Part shown: positions 10,258 to 20,927 of the stretch, piece by piece | Layout of the letters: every line of letters begins with the position of its first letter | Numbering within the stretch: position 1 is the first letter of the stretch | Source of the DNA: Alloascoidea africana | Lineage: Eukaryota; Ascomycota; Alloascoideomycetes; Alloascoideales; Alloascoideaceae | Assembly: GCA_030581615.1 (NCBI GenBank) | Contig: JAKTTT010000002.1 | Coordinates: 434,001-498,000 of the forward strand | Direction: 5' to 3' | DNA: 64,000 bases | The notes under the pieces: model-generated | Databases searched by the model: none | The model's input: only the letters and a program-made list of their open reading frames with translations | What the model was told of the DNA's origin: nothing | Translations under genes and position numbers: made by a program

Positions 10258-12609
10258 ATGCTTCTGGCGTATGGGAAAAGAGCGCTTTTCTCGAGATGCA
10301 GCCAGAGGGTGCTATCACGTTGCGTGGAACCAGTTCGATACCACTCTGCGGATAAATGGAGTCACAAAATCCGAGAAAAGTATTCAGACATGTTTAAAGA
10401 TGAGGAACGGGCAGCGAAACTTGGCAGGAAACGAAGAGCATTAAAACAATCGACCAACGAACTCTCGACACAAAGTGCTTCAAGCAGCCGCAAATGGGAG
10501 GAAAACGAGTTGCTGTGGAAAGAAGAATTGGAAGAGGCACAACTTGCTTTGGAAGAGCAGCAGGATAGTGGAGAATATTCCAAAGCTAAGCGAAAATTGT
10601 ACTCGCAACTGCATGAACGATTTCCTTCAAAGTTTTCAGAGAGAACCGGGCCTCTGGTATCAATCGAAGAGGTCTCTGAATATGACACATCTAGAAGAGA
10701 GTGGCATTTGATACTGAAAATCTTGCGTGATTGGAACAGCTCGCGCTCGTACAAGAAAGTGCTTTGGGCTTTTAATGCGATTAGAGCCAACAGATTTATT
10801 CCAACAGCAGAATTCTATGAACAGGTTTTTTACGCATTGGATAAAATTACACGGTGTGTAAGCGAAGGAGAAGATAGTTATGACATTGATTTGCAACTCA
10901 GCACAGATGCACTAGCTAGAATCGGCCTAAGCTATGCATATGAGAATCAGAATTTCAACAAATGTCTCACGCCAGAGAGTCTTTATTCTCTTTCAAGAGT
11001 AAGTGAGCGTCCGATTGTTTGCAATTTGTAAACGCTATGGATATTAATTTTTCAATTTTTTTTTTTTTTTTGGCAGATATTCGGCAAACTCAACAATCCT
11101 ATTCTAATCTGGGAGTACGAACAATTTCTCGAAGCGCTGGAGATTCCTGATCATCTAATTCATTGGAAGTATTATGCGAGGATTGTGTATTATCTGGAAA
11201 CATCTTACGAGCTTCTCAAAGCAAAAGAGTTTTTCTGGGAGATCATTGAGAACCGGTCCAGTCAGGGCTTGGAAATCATGCCAAAGTTTCTGAGCTCGAT
11301 CCGGGCCACCAGATTGGTGGACAGATTAAGCGTGTCTAGAAGAGATGTACAGGGAGCTCTAGATGTTTTAAGGCTGCTAGTGAAACATGACGGAGACATA
11401 CCAGGACGTACTTGGACTTTGTTTCTCGATGCTGCAATTAGAGACAGCGATGTGGAGGCAGCCAAGTTTGTTTATGATAACACAATACCCAATAGCACGG
11501 TTTCGTGGAGCAGAACCACGCTAGAGCGTCTCCTGGAGGTTGCTTCCCGGAGCAGAGATGTAGATTTTACTCTTAAAGTCATGGGGACAATAAAAGAGAC
11601 TTTTCGCGTTTCGGCATTTGAGCCCGATGTGGTCTCAAATGTGATATCCGCCTATTGTAATTATGATGCGTCAGCTTCTATAAAAGAGTTTGAGGAAACC
11701 GTTAACGATTTCGAACCGCCCGATGTGAAAAAGCAGTCGCAGTTTGATTTGGACACAACATGGGAAATCATCGACCTATTTGTCAAATCTGGGACACCAC
11801 TCACGGTGAAAGAACTTGACGATGTCGCAGATGCAATGGCCCATCAGGAAGATGTGATTCTCATAGAAGATGTTGATGTTCTGCTGAAGAAAATATCCAA
11901 ATATGATGTTCGAACGCAACATTTGTTTGCAAACACATGCATGAAAGTCACCTATTTCCAACACAATGAAACAGGAGTGCTCAAAGTGATGAAGAAGCTG
12001 GTGGATGGTTTGGGGCGGGACTGGGTTGATAGAGAAACAATGAGGATATTGATCCAGGGGTCTCTGACCTCACCCTCTGCAAAAAAGCTTACCCATGAGG
12101 TTTACAAGTACTGTGTGAGCCACGGCTATGAGGTTTCGACGCATTGGCTCAAGATTCTTGTCCTGAATAACCTAAGGGGCTATAACATGGATGGCGCATA
12201 TTACTTTTTGCTGAAGCTGCTTCTGCTCAACGATGAAATACCTCACTCACTGGTATACACATTAAAATCGGCCTTTGAGAAGGCGGGTGATAACCGGCTG
12301 GGCTACATTATGGCCCGAGTGGGAAAAGGGCGCCCTGATCGAAACAGGAGAGACTCTGGTACTTTACGCAAACCGGTAGAAGCTAAAAGCGGGAGCGCTG
12401 CATTGCGAGAACCGACAAAGATCGATCCAACCGTGCTTGTTCAGGCATTTGGCGATTTGGCAGAATATCCCGAGGATAGATCTTTATGGAGCAGAGAGTA
12501 TCAGGCCGGAAGGAGGCCGTATGGCAAGTACTTTTGGCCGTATGATGAAAGGGACACGCGAGTTTTCCAGCAAATATTAGGTTTGGAAACTGACACTGGT
12601 GATTTGTAG
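10258..12609 (+). CDS. Mitochondrial PPR-like protein
   Basis: Two exons, 10258-10998 and 11077-12609, encode 757 residues. The 78-bp intron has donor GTAAGT, a long T tract and acceptor GGCAG, and the frame is kept (TCA AGA | ATA TTC). An in-frame ATG also exists at 10156. I prefer 10258 because it begins MLLAYGKRALFSRCSQRVLS, a good amphipathic, Arg-rich mitochondrial targeting sequence with YHS at the likely cleavage region. The rest is all-helical with degenerate ~35-residue repeats, for example one around KKVLWAFNAIRANRFIPTAEF and another around DFTLKVMGTIKETFRV. These resemble the divergent PPR repeats of yeast mitochondrial RNA-processing or translation factors. The exact orthologue is not clear (candidates CCM1/DMR1, AEP3 or RMD9 type). 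Confidence 0.7.
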
Positions 12610-13894
12610 ACTGACGACATCCATTCAACTCCATACTTTTGTAGATATTGAAGACTCCGAAGGAAAAACAGGTTTAGCATTAAGGTTACAGTCTGAAACT
12701 CGAAAGTCATCTAAAAGATGTAGAATGTAGGAGATAATGCCCTTACTTTCAGCTCCTACTTTAAACCAAGGGCTTGTGCTTGCCTTGCTTGGCAAGGGCA
12801 AAACAACCCCTTTGCGTATACTGGTATTCAAAGCAGTATAAAGTTTTTGGTACCTAAATTCACAACTCTATGGCGGACGGTACGATCCATGTCTGGGAGA
12901 TGGGAGAGGTTTCTACGCAGGCCATTGTGACCGTGATGCTTTCGAGCACCAGTTCCACTGGCGTGAGATACGGTTACAAAGGTGCAATCCTGTACAGAGA
13001 CTTTTCAAAGCATGAGAGGACATGAACGGATCATATGCTTTGACTCTGAGTTTATGGGACCTCCTCTATCACATTTTTGCAGCACAAGCAAGGGGAGGTG
13101 AGACACTACGCGCACACGATATCTATCATATCGCCCTAAACCTGCGGAACTCTTCCTGTTGAAATAAACACACCGGCGTCTGATTGCGTTTTGTAAATGG
13201 CATTAATGCTTTGATCTGGTCCCAGATGGGGAGGGATCCAAAACATGGTTGGGTCCCTGCTTCTCTGGGATTTGGTCTCGGCCATTCGGCCAGATATCTC
13301 AGTGGTAGGCAAACACAGATCCGTCAGCGTGTTGGTTGAAGAAATCTTTCCTTTCATGTTGCGCATGTTTTAAAAGCATTTGGCATTCTGTGCTTTGTCT
13401 TTCCAGCTCCACGAGATGTTTGGTACTGGGCTCCGTTCTGAGCACCATTGGTCCCGATAGCCTTTGTGGGTCTCCCTGGACGGAACCAGCTGGTCAGCCC
13501 AGGGATTATCCGCCAAGCTCTTTCCCGCCAGAACCTTGCGACGAGCCCCATAGCGGCTACATCGAAACGCTAAGTCTACGTAAACCCAGGCCAGGGCGGG
13601 CGCGATTGGCCTCGACACGGTGCCAGCCTCTCCTCCGCGGCCCGGCACACGACCACGGCTACGCCCACGCCCATCGCGGCTGCCGGCACTGGACCCGGCA
13701 CCGGACCCGGTATGGAGGCTGTGATGCCAGCGGCTTCGGGCTGGAGGTGTGGCTGCTGGGTTTGTTCCGCGCCCGCCTCACTCGACACGAAACTGCCTTG
13801 CATCTCTTCCCCAAACCTCAAAATATATAAAACACACCCGTCTCCTTCGCTCTCCCCCCTTTCCTGCTCTCGCGTTCTTCCCACGAAAATCACA
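12610..13894. other. Intergenic spacer with a GC-rich promoter island
   Basis: No credible protein gene is visible. The left part holds a possible hairpin (TTGCCTTGC ... GCAAGGGCAA, 12780-12803). From about 13,400 to 13,800 the sequence becomes strongly GC-rich, including a CCAAT-type ATTGGC near 13,605. A TATATAAAA box at 13824-13832 lies about 65 bp before the next ATG. Long open frames in the GC-rich part run on several frames at once, as expected from GC content alone. Confidence 0.6.
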
Positions 13895-15133
13895 ATGAAG
13901 TTCTCTCACATAGCGCTCGTCTCTCTTGGCCTACAACAGACCGTTACTGCATCAATTCTCAAACACAGCTTCGTAGCTCGGGACCTGATACACCAGGGCT
14001 CTCTCGATACGCCATCTGATGACGTAGACGCAAACGCCGATGCCCACGACCAGAGCTATATCCTAGACGAAGACACGAAGGAGATTGGTTCTAAAGGCGA
14101 CGAGTCGCTTTCGGCCTACTCTACGGTAAGTTGCTTTTCTTTCCCTCGCCTCCGATCTAGACACTAGCAAGCCTGAAATTGTGCTAGCTAAATGTGTGGG
14201 GAAAATAGTTACTTTGTATTGCAGATTTGTGTATCTAACCAGAAAATTGCTCTTTAGGTAATTCGTCTGCGGCATAATGAAAAATCAAATCTTAATAGTC
14301 CCTATATGCCTGGAGACCAGGATTACGAAGAATTGATCGTCTCCCTTACTCGGCTCGAAACGATCACAGATGGTAATAATGAAAAAATTGCACAAGCTGT
14401 GACGTCAATTTACTACAAGTTCGACTTGACACCCTCAATTACCGAGGAGTTTGATTTTGATGCCGACGGAAGCAACCAGGAAACGACTATGAAGTTGAGA
14501 CTGAAGCCTGTCGACAGCGGTAAAATCATCTCCTATGCTGGGATAATTAGCAACAACAATATCAACTTGGCCACTGATCAGGAAGATCTGGAAAGCTGGT
14601 CTAATCCGGAAAGTAAGGATGATGGTCATGACCATGGCCCTAGATTCTCAAATGAGGGCACAATTGGCGATTCGGTAACCAAGTCTCGGGACATATTCTG
14701 TGAAGTCGAACTAAACGTTTTGATTGACAGAGTTGGTGAGATTGGTAGTGAGAATCGTCATACTGTCCTACGGAACAGAGCTTTGAACATAAATGCCCTT
14801 ATATACGAAATCGACGACGATACTCTAAATGCAGAGTCCATTAGAGGAGAACAACTATCTATAGAGGCTGTTTTGCCCACTGTTGAAGAAGGCTGCCAAT
14901 ACATGGCTGGCGGCTATCAAGCTGGTCGGACTTGTCACGAAATTCTGAGCAAAGTCGCCAAGATTGTGGATGCCAATTTTAACATTCTCATGGGCATTGC
15001 TATGCTTTACACAGCGATTGGTGTCCTTCTCTACGTTTTTGAAGAGTTTATCGTTGGACGGGATGAGAAAGAGGCTGGACAAGAAGAAGAATATGTTGAT
15101 GAAAAGGCTAGACTAATGGAAGAACAGGTTTGA
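13895..15133 (+). CDS. Secretory-pathway single-pass membrane protein, unknown
   Basis: Two exons, 13895-14125 and 14258-15133, encode 368 residues. The 132-bp intron has donor GTAAGT, branch TATCTAACC and acceptor TTTAG. The N-terminus MKFSHIALVSLGLQQTVTAS is a cleavable signal peptide. A lumenal domain of about 270 residues follows, with cysteines near the end (EEGCQYMAGG ... RTCHEIL). A single membrane helix lies near residues 315-340 (FNILMGIAMLYTAIGVLLYVF). The ~30-residue cytosolic tail is acidic. This is the topology of a type I ER/Golgi or vacuolar protein. I do not recognise the family. The promoter has a clear TATATAAAA box and a GC-rich upstream region, and the 3' end faces MRPL3. 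Confidence 0.8.
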
Positions 15134-15645
15134 TAGAGCAGACCAATACTTAATTGAATGAACGGATAAATAATACCAGAACAAAAAAAAAATCAAAAAA
15201 TCAAACAAAAAAGGAGGATTATAATCTGGACGTCCTTCTTTTAACCTGCATTTCATGTTTCACTTTCGTTTTTTTTTTTGTTTGCTTTACGTTGTTGTGT
15301 ATAGAGGCATAAACAGATACCATAAAGACAAGAAAAGATACAAAGAAAGATTTACGTCTTGGTCGCATAATTTGGAGATGTTTACTTTGATTCTAGGATT
15401 TATAATATTAGGATAGGATAGGACAGTCAACTTTTTTATAGGGCGATTAAAGTATTCATTTCAAAGCTATACATTTACTGGAGTAAGTTTGAGCAATTGA
15501 AGCATAAACGCTTTTAGTCGGTCCAGCAGCATTGTGGTCCTGTACAATTTCATTACCGGAATAAAAGAAAGAGGTTAGTTCTGCAGTTTTGTTCATTTTA
15601 AGCAGATGAACTGATCAACAATCGTCGGGAACCGCAGAATCAGAA
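15134..15645. other. Convergent 3' intergenic region
   Basis: Lies between two stop codons. It holds A-rich and T-rich tracts (about 15182-15212 and 15270-15280) consistent with transcript ends on both strands. No gene is seen. Confidence 0.6.
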
Positions 15646-16799
15646 TCACTTTAGTACAGTTGTTGCATAGGTCAATTCATCACTGGGCATTCTTCCAATA
15701 GCATTTTGATCTTTGTAAAGATACCATGTCTTGAGAGCATTCACAGCTGCTGCATTCTTGGCCTCTAGCAGCGTGGATCCTTCGCCATAGGCTAGTCTGT
15801 CTCTGCCAGAAAAAATTTCGACGGCATAGTGTGGGGTCATAGAAGTTTCTCGGTTGTCGGCTTTAGGTATCAGTTTGGCAACCGGAGGAGGCATACTTTC
15901 TCGGAGACACAGGTGTGCGAGCTCTCTAGTCGGCTGCTCAAATTGGACCATATTATCCCAGTCAAGTTCACGCGTGAGGATCTGTAAATTGATGAATTTT
16001 TGAACTGCTTTGGATCCCATATGCAGATGAATAGCTCCGATTATGGATCTGACCGCACTTGCAACTGCCTCTGAAACCAGCTCAGATGATAAAGAAATCG
16101 TTGATTCTGAATTTAGAAATTCTGCTTTATGCAAATACTGCAGTTTTCCAAATTCAAACTCTTCTTCTTGTCCTTCTGAGTCTGCCATATATTTTGTCAA
16201 GCTGCCAATGTCATCAACCTTGATATTCCAGCTTTTACCAACCTGCTCCAAAGCAAGAGTCCCCACATATTCCGAAACAGCATAGTTAACAATACCGCTA
16301 GGCAATCGAGGGTGTAACATTATGACATGCTCAGTTACATAGTAGAGCAACAAGTTCTTACCCAACTGGGCTAGTCCTTCGTTATCTGGGTACCCTGTTC
16401 TTGCCGATTTGCAAATTAGACACCTAGAAAGTGTTGAGTAGGGAAAAGTTCCATGGGGAAGTTTGAGACGGGTGTACAATTCTCTTAAAGATGATGATTT
16501 TTGCGCAACTGACTCTGAGACTTGTTTCCGAATTGTATGCGTACCTTCTATTTTGTCAGTTTTCCTTGATGATTTGTAGATTCTTCTCTGAGGCTGATTC
16601 TGGGCCAATATCTTTGGTTCATATGCCTGTGATGAATTGGCTAAAACATGATACAATCATTGGTTAATCATTTCCAAAAAGAAGTATTTTTGAAAAAGAC
16701 CAACGTACATCTGGTAAAAGCTAGTTGGGTTCTTCTAATAGTTGTTCGTTTACTCAGCGCAAAAAGCCCATTTCTCTTGACAAAAAGGCTCAAGTTCAT
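15646..16799 (-). CDS. MRPL3: Mitochondrial large-subunit ribosomal protein mL44 (Mrpl3)
   Basis: Two exons, 16709-16799 and 15646-16640, encode 361 residues. The 68-bp intron has donor GTACGT, branch GATTAACC and acceptor TTTTAG, and the joined codon is T|CC. Exon 1 supplies MNLSLFVKRNGLFALSKRTT, a strong mitochondrial presequence, which supports the splice. The body is an RNase III-like fold without an obvious catalytic acidic signature (around GLAQLGKNLLLYYVTEHV and SEYVGTLALEQVGKSW). It ends in a dsRNA-binding domain (about residues 285-345, with YAVEIFSGRDRLAYGEG and LEAKNAAAVNALKTW). This pairing is diagnostic of mL44/Mrpl3, a structural component of the mitoribosome. Confidence 0.92.
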
Positions 16800-17074
16800 A
16801 GTTTACTACACTCCAAGCAAGCTCGGCATCTCTCGCAAACCAGATACTTTCACCTGGTATCAAGACAATTTCGATGCTGGAAAAGAACCAAAAGAAACGG
16901 ACGTTACAAAAAGTCTGGTCCCAGTTTTACGCGCTCTGCGCGTATTCTCCAACATGGCCCACCGCAGCCAATCAGTGCTTGTTTTATCGAGGACAGTAAT
17001 ATACCCATCCATCTCAAGCTTTTTGATCTCTTTACAAGGTTTTGGTATTTTCTACACTAGACACAACATTGGAA

Positions 17075-17556
17075 ATGGTATGTTGAAGGAGGGCCATCGG
17101 TTTACAAATGTTTCAAGGAAATGGACACTAATCTTTACTTTTGTTGTTAATTTTTAGAGTGGACATCACGTTAGACAGCCAAAGGTGAGCTTTCACATTC
17201 GGTCTTTTCCAACTGGTTTGTCCTTGGCATCGTTCTCTTCTAACTGAATTTCTTTCTTCCAGCACTATTGGTCTCCAACGGGTTAGTGATTTTTTTTCAA
17301 AGAAATATTTACAATTCCTGGATTTACGACTCGTTCCAGTTAGCGCTAACTCGATAATACTGTAACAGGTGGATGGTTCTATACCCCAAAGAACTACAAA
17401 CAAAACACGGTGATATTAGCCGGTGTGACTTTGATTGCTGGATTTGCCCTTTACACCACGAGTAAGAGACTCGAGTACAACCCAATTACAGAGTACGATA
17501 ATGAGACGATTGAGAGGTGGAACAAAGCTGCTAGGAAGAGTCAAGAACAGAAATAA
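17075..17556 (+). CDS. Small inner-membrane protein, probable complex I accessory subunit
   Basis: I model four exons, 17075-17077, 17158-17184, 17263-17281 and 17369-17556, encoding 78 residues. The first exon is just the ATG, followed directly by a GTATGT donor. Exons 2 and 3 are only 27 and 19 bp. The introns (80, 78 and 87 bp) contain CACTAAT, TCTAACT and GCTAACT branch-like sites and end in AG. The last acceptor joins G|GT to restore TGGWFYTP. The product begins MSGHHVRQPKHYWSPTGG and has one membrane helix (TVILAGVTLIAGFALYTT) and a charged tail. This layout matches fungal single-helix supernumerary subunits of NADH:ubiquinone oxidoreductase (NDUFB type). The exact subunit is an inference. 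The donor of intron 3, GTTAGT, is slightly atypical. Confidence 0.75.
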
Positions 17557-17964
17557 ATCTCGCTTTCCTATTGCATACATATATATACACATAAAAGATC
17601 ATGTTGAAGAGATTATACTACATTTCCAAAAAGTTTGAGAGTGCTCAGTTCAGTTCAACTTCAACTTCGTCTTCATTTTCATTTTCATCTTCGGTTGAGT
17701 GAGAAGATAGGTGTAAAACTTAATCCTTTGCTCAGCACCAACACTTTTTTACATTTCTAACAAAAGAAGATAGATAATGTTTTTTTTTTGGATCATACCA
17801 GTGTGCTCGGTATCCTCTCTCTTCTTCCAGTAGACTCGTAATAACCGCTTCGTCTGGCTGGTCATTATGATGGTGTCAATCTGTGTAAATCTCAGCATTC
17901 CTCATCCTACTCCTAATCGCCAACGAATGTCATCACCAACATCTACAATACAACAGCATCAGAG
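17557..17964. other. Intergenic region upstream of SEC20
   Basis: About 400 bp containing a T-rich, TTCATTTTCA-like tract near 17665-17695 and a poly-T at about 17780-17789. No gene or RNA is recognised. Confidence 0.5.
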
Positions 17965-19087
17965 ATGAAAGATCAACAGCTGCAGTTACAATTACAACCG
18001 CAGATAGCTAGGAAATTTGCGATTCTAGGCCATCTATTTTCAAAATGTAAACTGAGCATTTTACAACTAAACACACTGGGGAAGAGGACACTCATGTCAT
18101 CAGCTGAACTAGACGACACAAGACAGGAACTGTCAAACTATATCCGTCTCCTACTGGGAAAATACGAAAGTACACTGGAAAGGGTAAAAGTAGAGGTTGA
18201 AAATGAGCTGTTTGCCTCAAAAGATCAATATCTGGAAACAGAGATGAGACTAGACACCTACACAGAAACGTTTAACGAGTATGAAGAGTTGATTCAAAAG
18301 TCAATAAAATGATTATTTTTTTAGATGCTAACGTTTTATTCAATTCAGTCTTGAACAAGATTTTAGGCAATCAATGTTACAGTCAAAGAAAAACGAAGAG
18401 GAAATAATAAATATGGAACGTGAGGTTTTGTTTTGCAAGAAGAGATCGGCATTGGTACCTGGCGATGAACACCAACAAAACGCAAACGAGAATGACTCTG
18501 CAAGAGACCTGTTATTTGCTGGGTACCTGGGTAAAAAACCAAGGGGTAACAATCAGGATGGCCTGGCCAACACGCTAGAAGATAGAATTGTGAACAAGAC
18601 TGAAAACATCACGGCGACACTACGACGAACGCATACTATGTTACAAGGAGAACTTGCGAAATCGACCTTAAATATTGAGGAACTCGACAATTCTACGAAA
18701 TCGCTTCAAACTCTTAATGAAAAATATAGCATATTCAACTCATTTGTGTCCGAGTCTCGTAAGTTAGTACGACATATCGAGCAAGCAGACCAATTTGATC
18801 GACGAATGATGATTGGTGCCCTTAGTTTCCTCTTTGCCGTTATCGCTTGGGTGGTTTGGAGACGTGTTCTACGAAGGCCTGTGATGTGGCTACTTTGGAC
18901 ATTGTTGAGCTTTTTCAAAGTTTTCAGATTTATCATAAGGTTATTCATCCCCCAAAGGGATGTGGAGGATATTGGCATTGGAGACACATCTATACTTGTA
19001 GAGGAGGAGGCAGTGGAAACTATTTCTTCATTTTTGGAGGAATCTGTGACCCAAGTCATCTCCATAATGGCTCGAGATGAACTATAG
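17965..19087 (+). CDS. SEC20: Sec20, ER-resident t-SNARE for Golgi-to-ER transport
   Basis: Two exons, 17965-18278 and 18349-19087, encode 350 residues (S. cerevisiae Sec20 has 383). The 70-bp intron has donor GTATGA, branch GATGCTAAC and acceptor TTCAG, giving GA|T at the junction. Sec20 forms the ER SNARE complex with Ufe1 and Use1 and receives COPI vesicles. The cytosolic N-terminal half is predicted helical. The BNIP1/Sec20 SNARE segment follows (TATLRRTHTMLQGELAKS to NEKYSIFNSF), then a membrane helix (GALSFLFAVIAWVVW) and a second hydrophobic stretch. The C-terminus is ARDEL, an HDEL-like retrieval signal as in yeast Sec20. A GTCAAT sequence nearer the first stop could be an alternative donor but is less canonical. 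Confidence 0.92.
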
Positions 19088-19196
19088 TTAAACTCGTGTG
19101 TAGTGTTGTACCATCTGATCTTTGACTACACCTGTACTGAACATTTCATCTTTTTTAAAGATTCTGCATAATTAGAGTAGTGAAGAAAACGGGGAA

Positions 19197-20826
19197 ATGG
19201 AGAAGAGAGAGACAAAGGTTAAAGGAAAAGGAAAGTCGAAGACAAAGTCAGATTCAACCAGAAAAGGTAAAAAGGGAAAACCTGAGTATGTCACTGAAGA
19301 ATATATAGCACAACAGCGTGCCATTCGTGAAGCAGAAAAACTAGAAAAAAGGAAAAAGCAAATCGCCCTGGGAATATCAACCATTCCTGAAGAGGAAAGA
19401 TTCATTTCCAGACCGTTGTTGGATTTGCCAGAGAACGTTACAGGATCAGCCAGTGGTACAAATGGCGTGAAATTCAAGATAATGACTTACAATATCTTGG
19501 CTCAGTCGCTGATCAGACGAAGCTTGTTCCCTACCAATGGGAATGCCTTGAAATGGAACCGACGTTCAAAGGCTCTTCTCAAAGAATTGACTCACTATGA
19601 CCCTGATGTGCTTTGTCTACAGGTAAGCGAAACCGACGAAAAAGATTGACTTGGACATGAATAATTAACTTTTGACCTATGTTTAGGAAGCCGACTATCA
19701 ACAGTTTTGCACATTTTGGAAACAGGAGTTGTCCAAACTTGGCTATGAATACAGTTATTATCGAGGTCCAGGCAAGAACCACGGAGTTGCAATTTGTTGG
19801 AAAAAGGCCAAGTTTAGACTTGATCGAAAAATGCCAGTTCAATACGATAAAGAAATTGTTGAAAACATGAAAAACACCATTTGGACGACAAACGTGGCCC
19901 TTTTTGCATCTTTAAAATGCATAGATGATAACAAGCAGGAAGGAGAAGAAAACGAACCAAAGATGAAAACAAAAGGAATTATAGTAGGAACGACACATCT
20001 ATTTTGGCATCCATTTGGCACTTATGAGAGAACAAGGCAATGCTATATAATCATGCGGAAAGCAATGGAGTTTCGAAACTTGGTTTTGAAAGCTACCCAC
20101 GGAACTGATGATAGCTGGGTCACTTTTCTTGCGGGAGATTTTAACAGCCAACCGTTTGATGCTCCATATCTGTCAATGACTACAAAATCTATTTCTTACG
20201 ACGGACGATGTCGACGAGTGTTAGAATGTAGTGCTTCTTATGACTATGTTGCTGCGGCGTTAGAAAAGAAGGCTGCTAAGGAAGCCGCTGCCGCCGCTGC
20301 TGCTGCTAATGGAGAAAAAGTTGAGCAAATGGATGAGGATGATGACGATGAAGAAATGTCAATGGCGACTCTTGAGAACTCGAAAAACACAACTGAACCA
20401 CAAAAGAAACAGCCCCTTGATCCAGTTCCTGAAGAATATGAAGCATCCTCTGAGACAATAGAAGCAGTAAATGAAGTACCCAACCTGTTTAATACTCTTC
20501 CTATTAAAGCAACAAGTCTTTATAGCTGGGGGTATCGGCATGTACATCCTTCGAATGCTGGGAGAGATAATGACCGGGGTGAACCTTTCTTTTCCAACTG
20601 GGCTCATGCTTGGAGAGGATTACTCGACTATATATTTATTCTTGAAGATGTGAACCTGGAAAAGCATGAAGCTGTGGAAACCACTGATACTGCCAAGTTG
20701 AGACTACTCAAGTTGCTGAGGCTACCTGAACCAGAAGAAATGGGAGAGGAACCCAGCGGTCAGCCTCGAACAGGGCAGTATCCAAGCGATCATTTATGTT
20801 TAATGGCTATGGTTCAATTACGGTAG
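19197..20826 (+). CDS. NGL2: Ngl2-type EEP-family ribonuclease
   Basis: Two exons, 19197-19622 and 19687-20826, encode 521 residues (yeast Ngl2 has 515). The 64-bp intron has donor GTAAGC, branch AATTAAC and acceptor TTTAG, and joins CTA CAG to GAA. This reconstitutes the catalytic LQE motif across the splice site. It belongs to the exonuclease-endonuclease-phosphatase fold shared with Ccr4. Visible motifs are YNILAQ, LQEADYQ, GTTHLFWHP, AGDFNSQP and the C-terminal SDHLC. Ngl2 trims the 3' end of 5.8S rRNA precursors. The N-terminal 60 residues are very Lys-rich. An insertion near the middle (Ala-rich KAAKEAAAAA followed by an acidic MDEDDDDEE run) separates core motifs. NGL1 and NGL3 are alternative orthologues. 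Confidence 0.85.
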
Positions 20827-20927
20827 ATTAGATTAGAACAGTAGAGCTGGTGGTGGTTCCGCCAAGCTCCCAAGATAGACTGTATAAAGTTCTCTGCAAA
20901 ATTAATTTTTCAACCACACAACGCCAG

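Noticed and set aside
13336-13830. 164-codon plus-strand ORF plus overlapping minus-strand ORFs in the GC-rich segment
   Set aside because: Open frames on both strands and several phases at once, no conserved motif, and Pro/Arg/His-heavy composition expected from GC-rich DNA.
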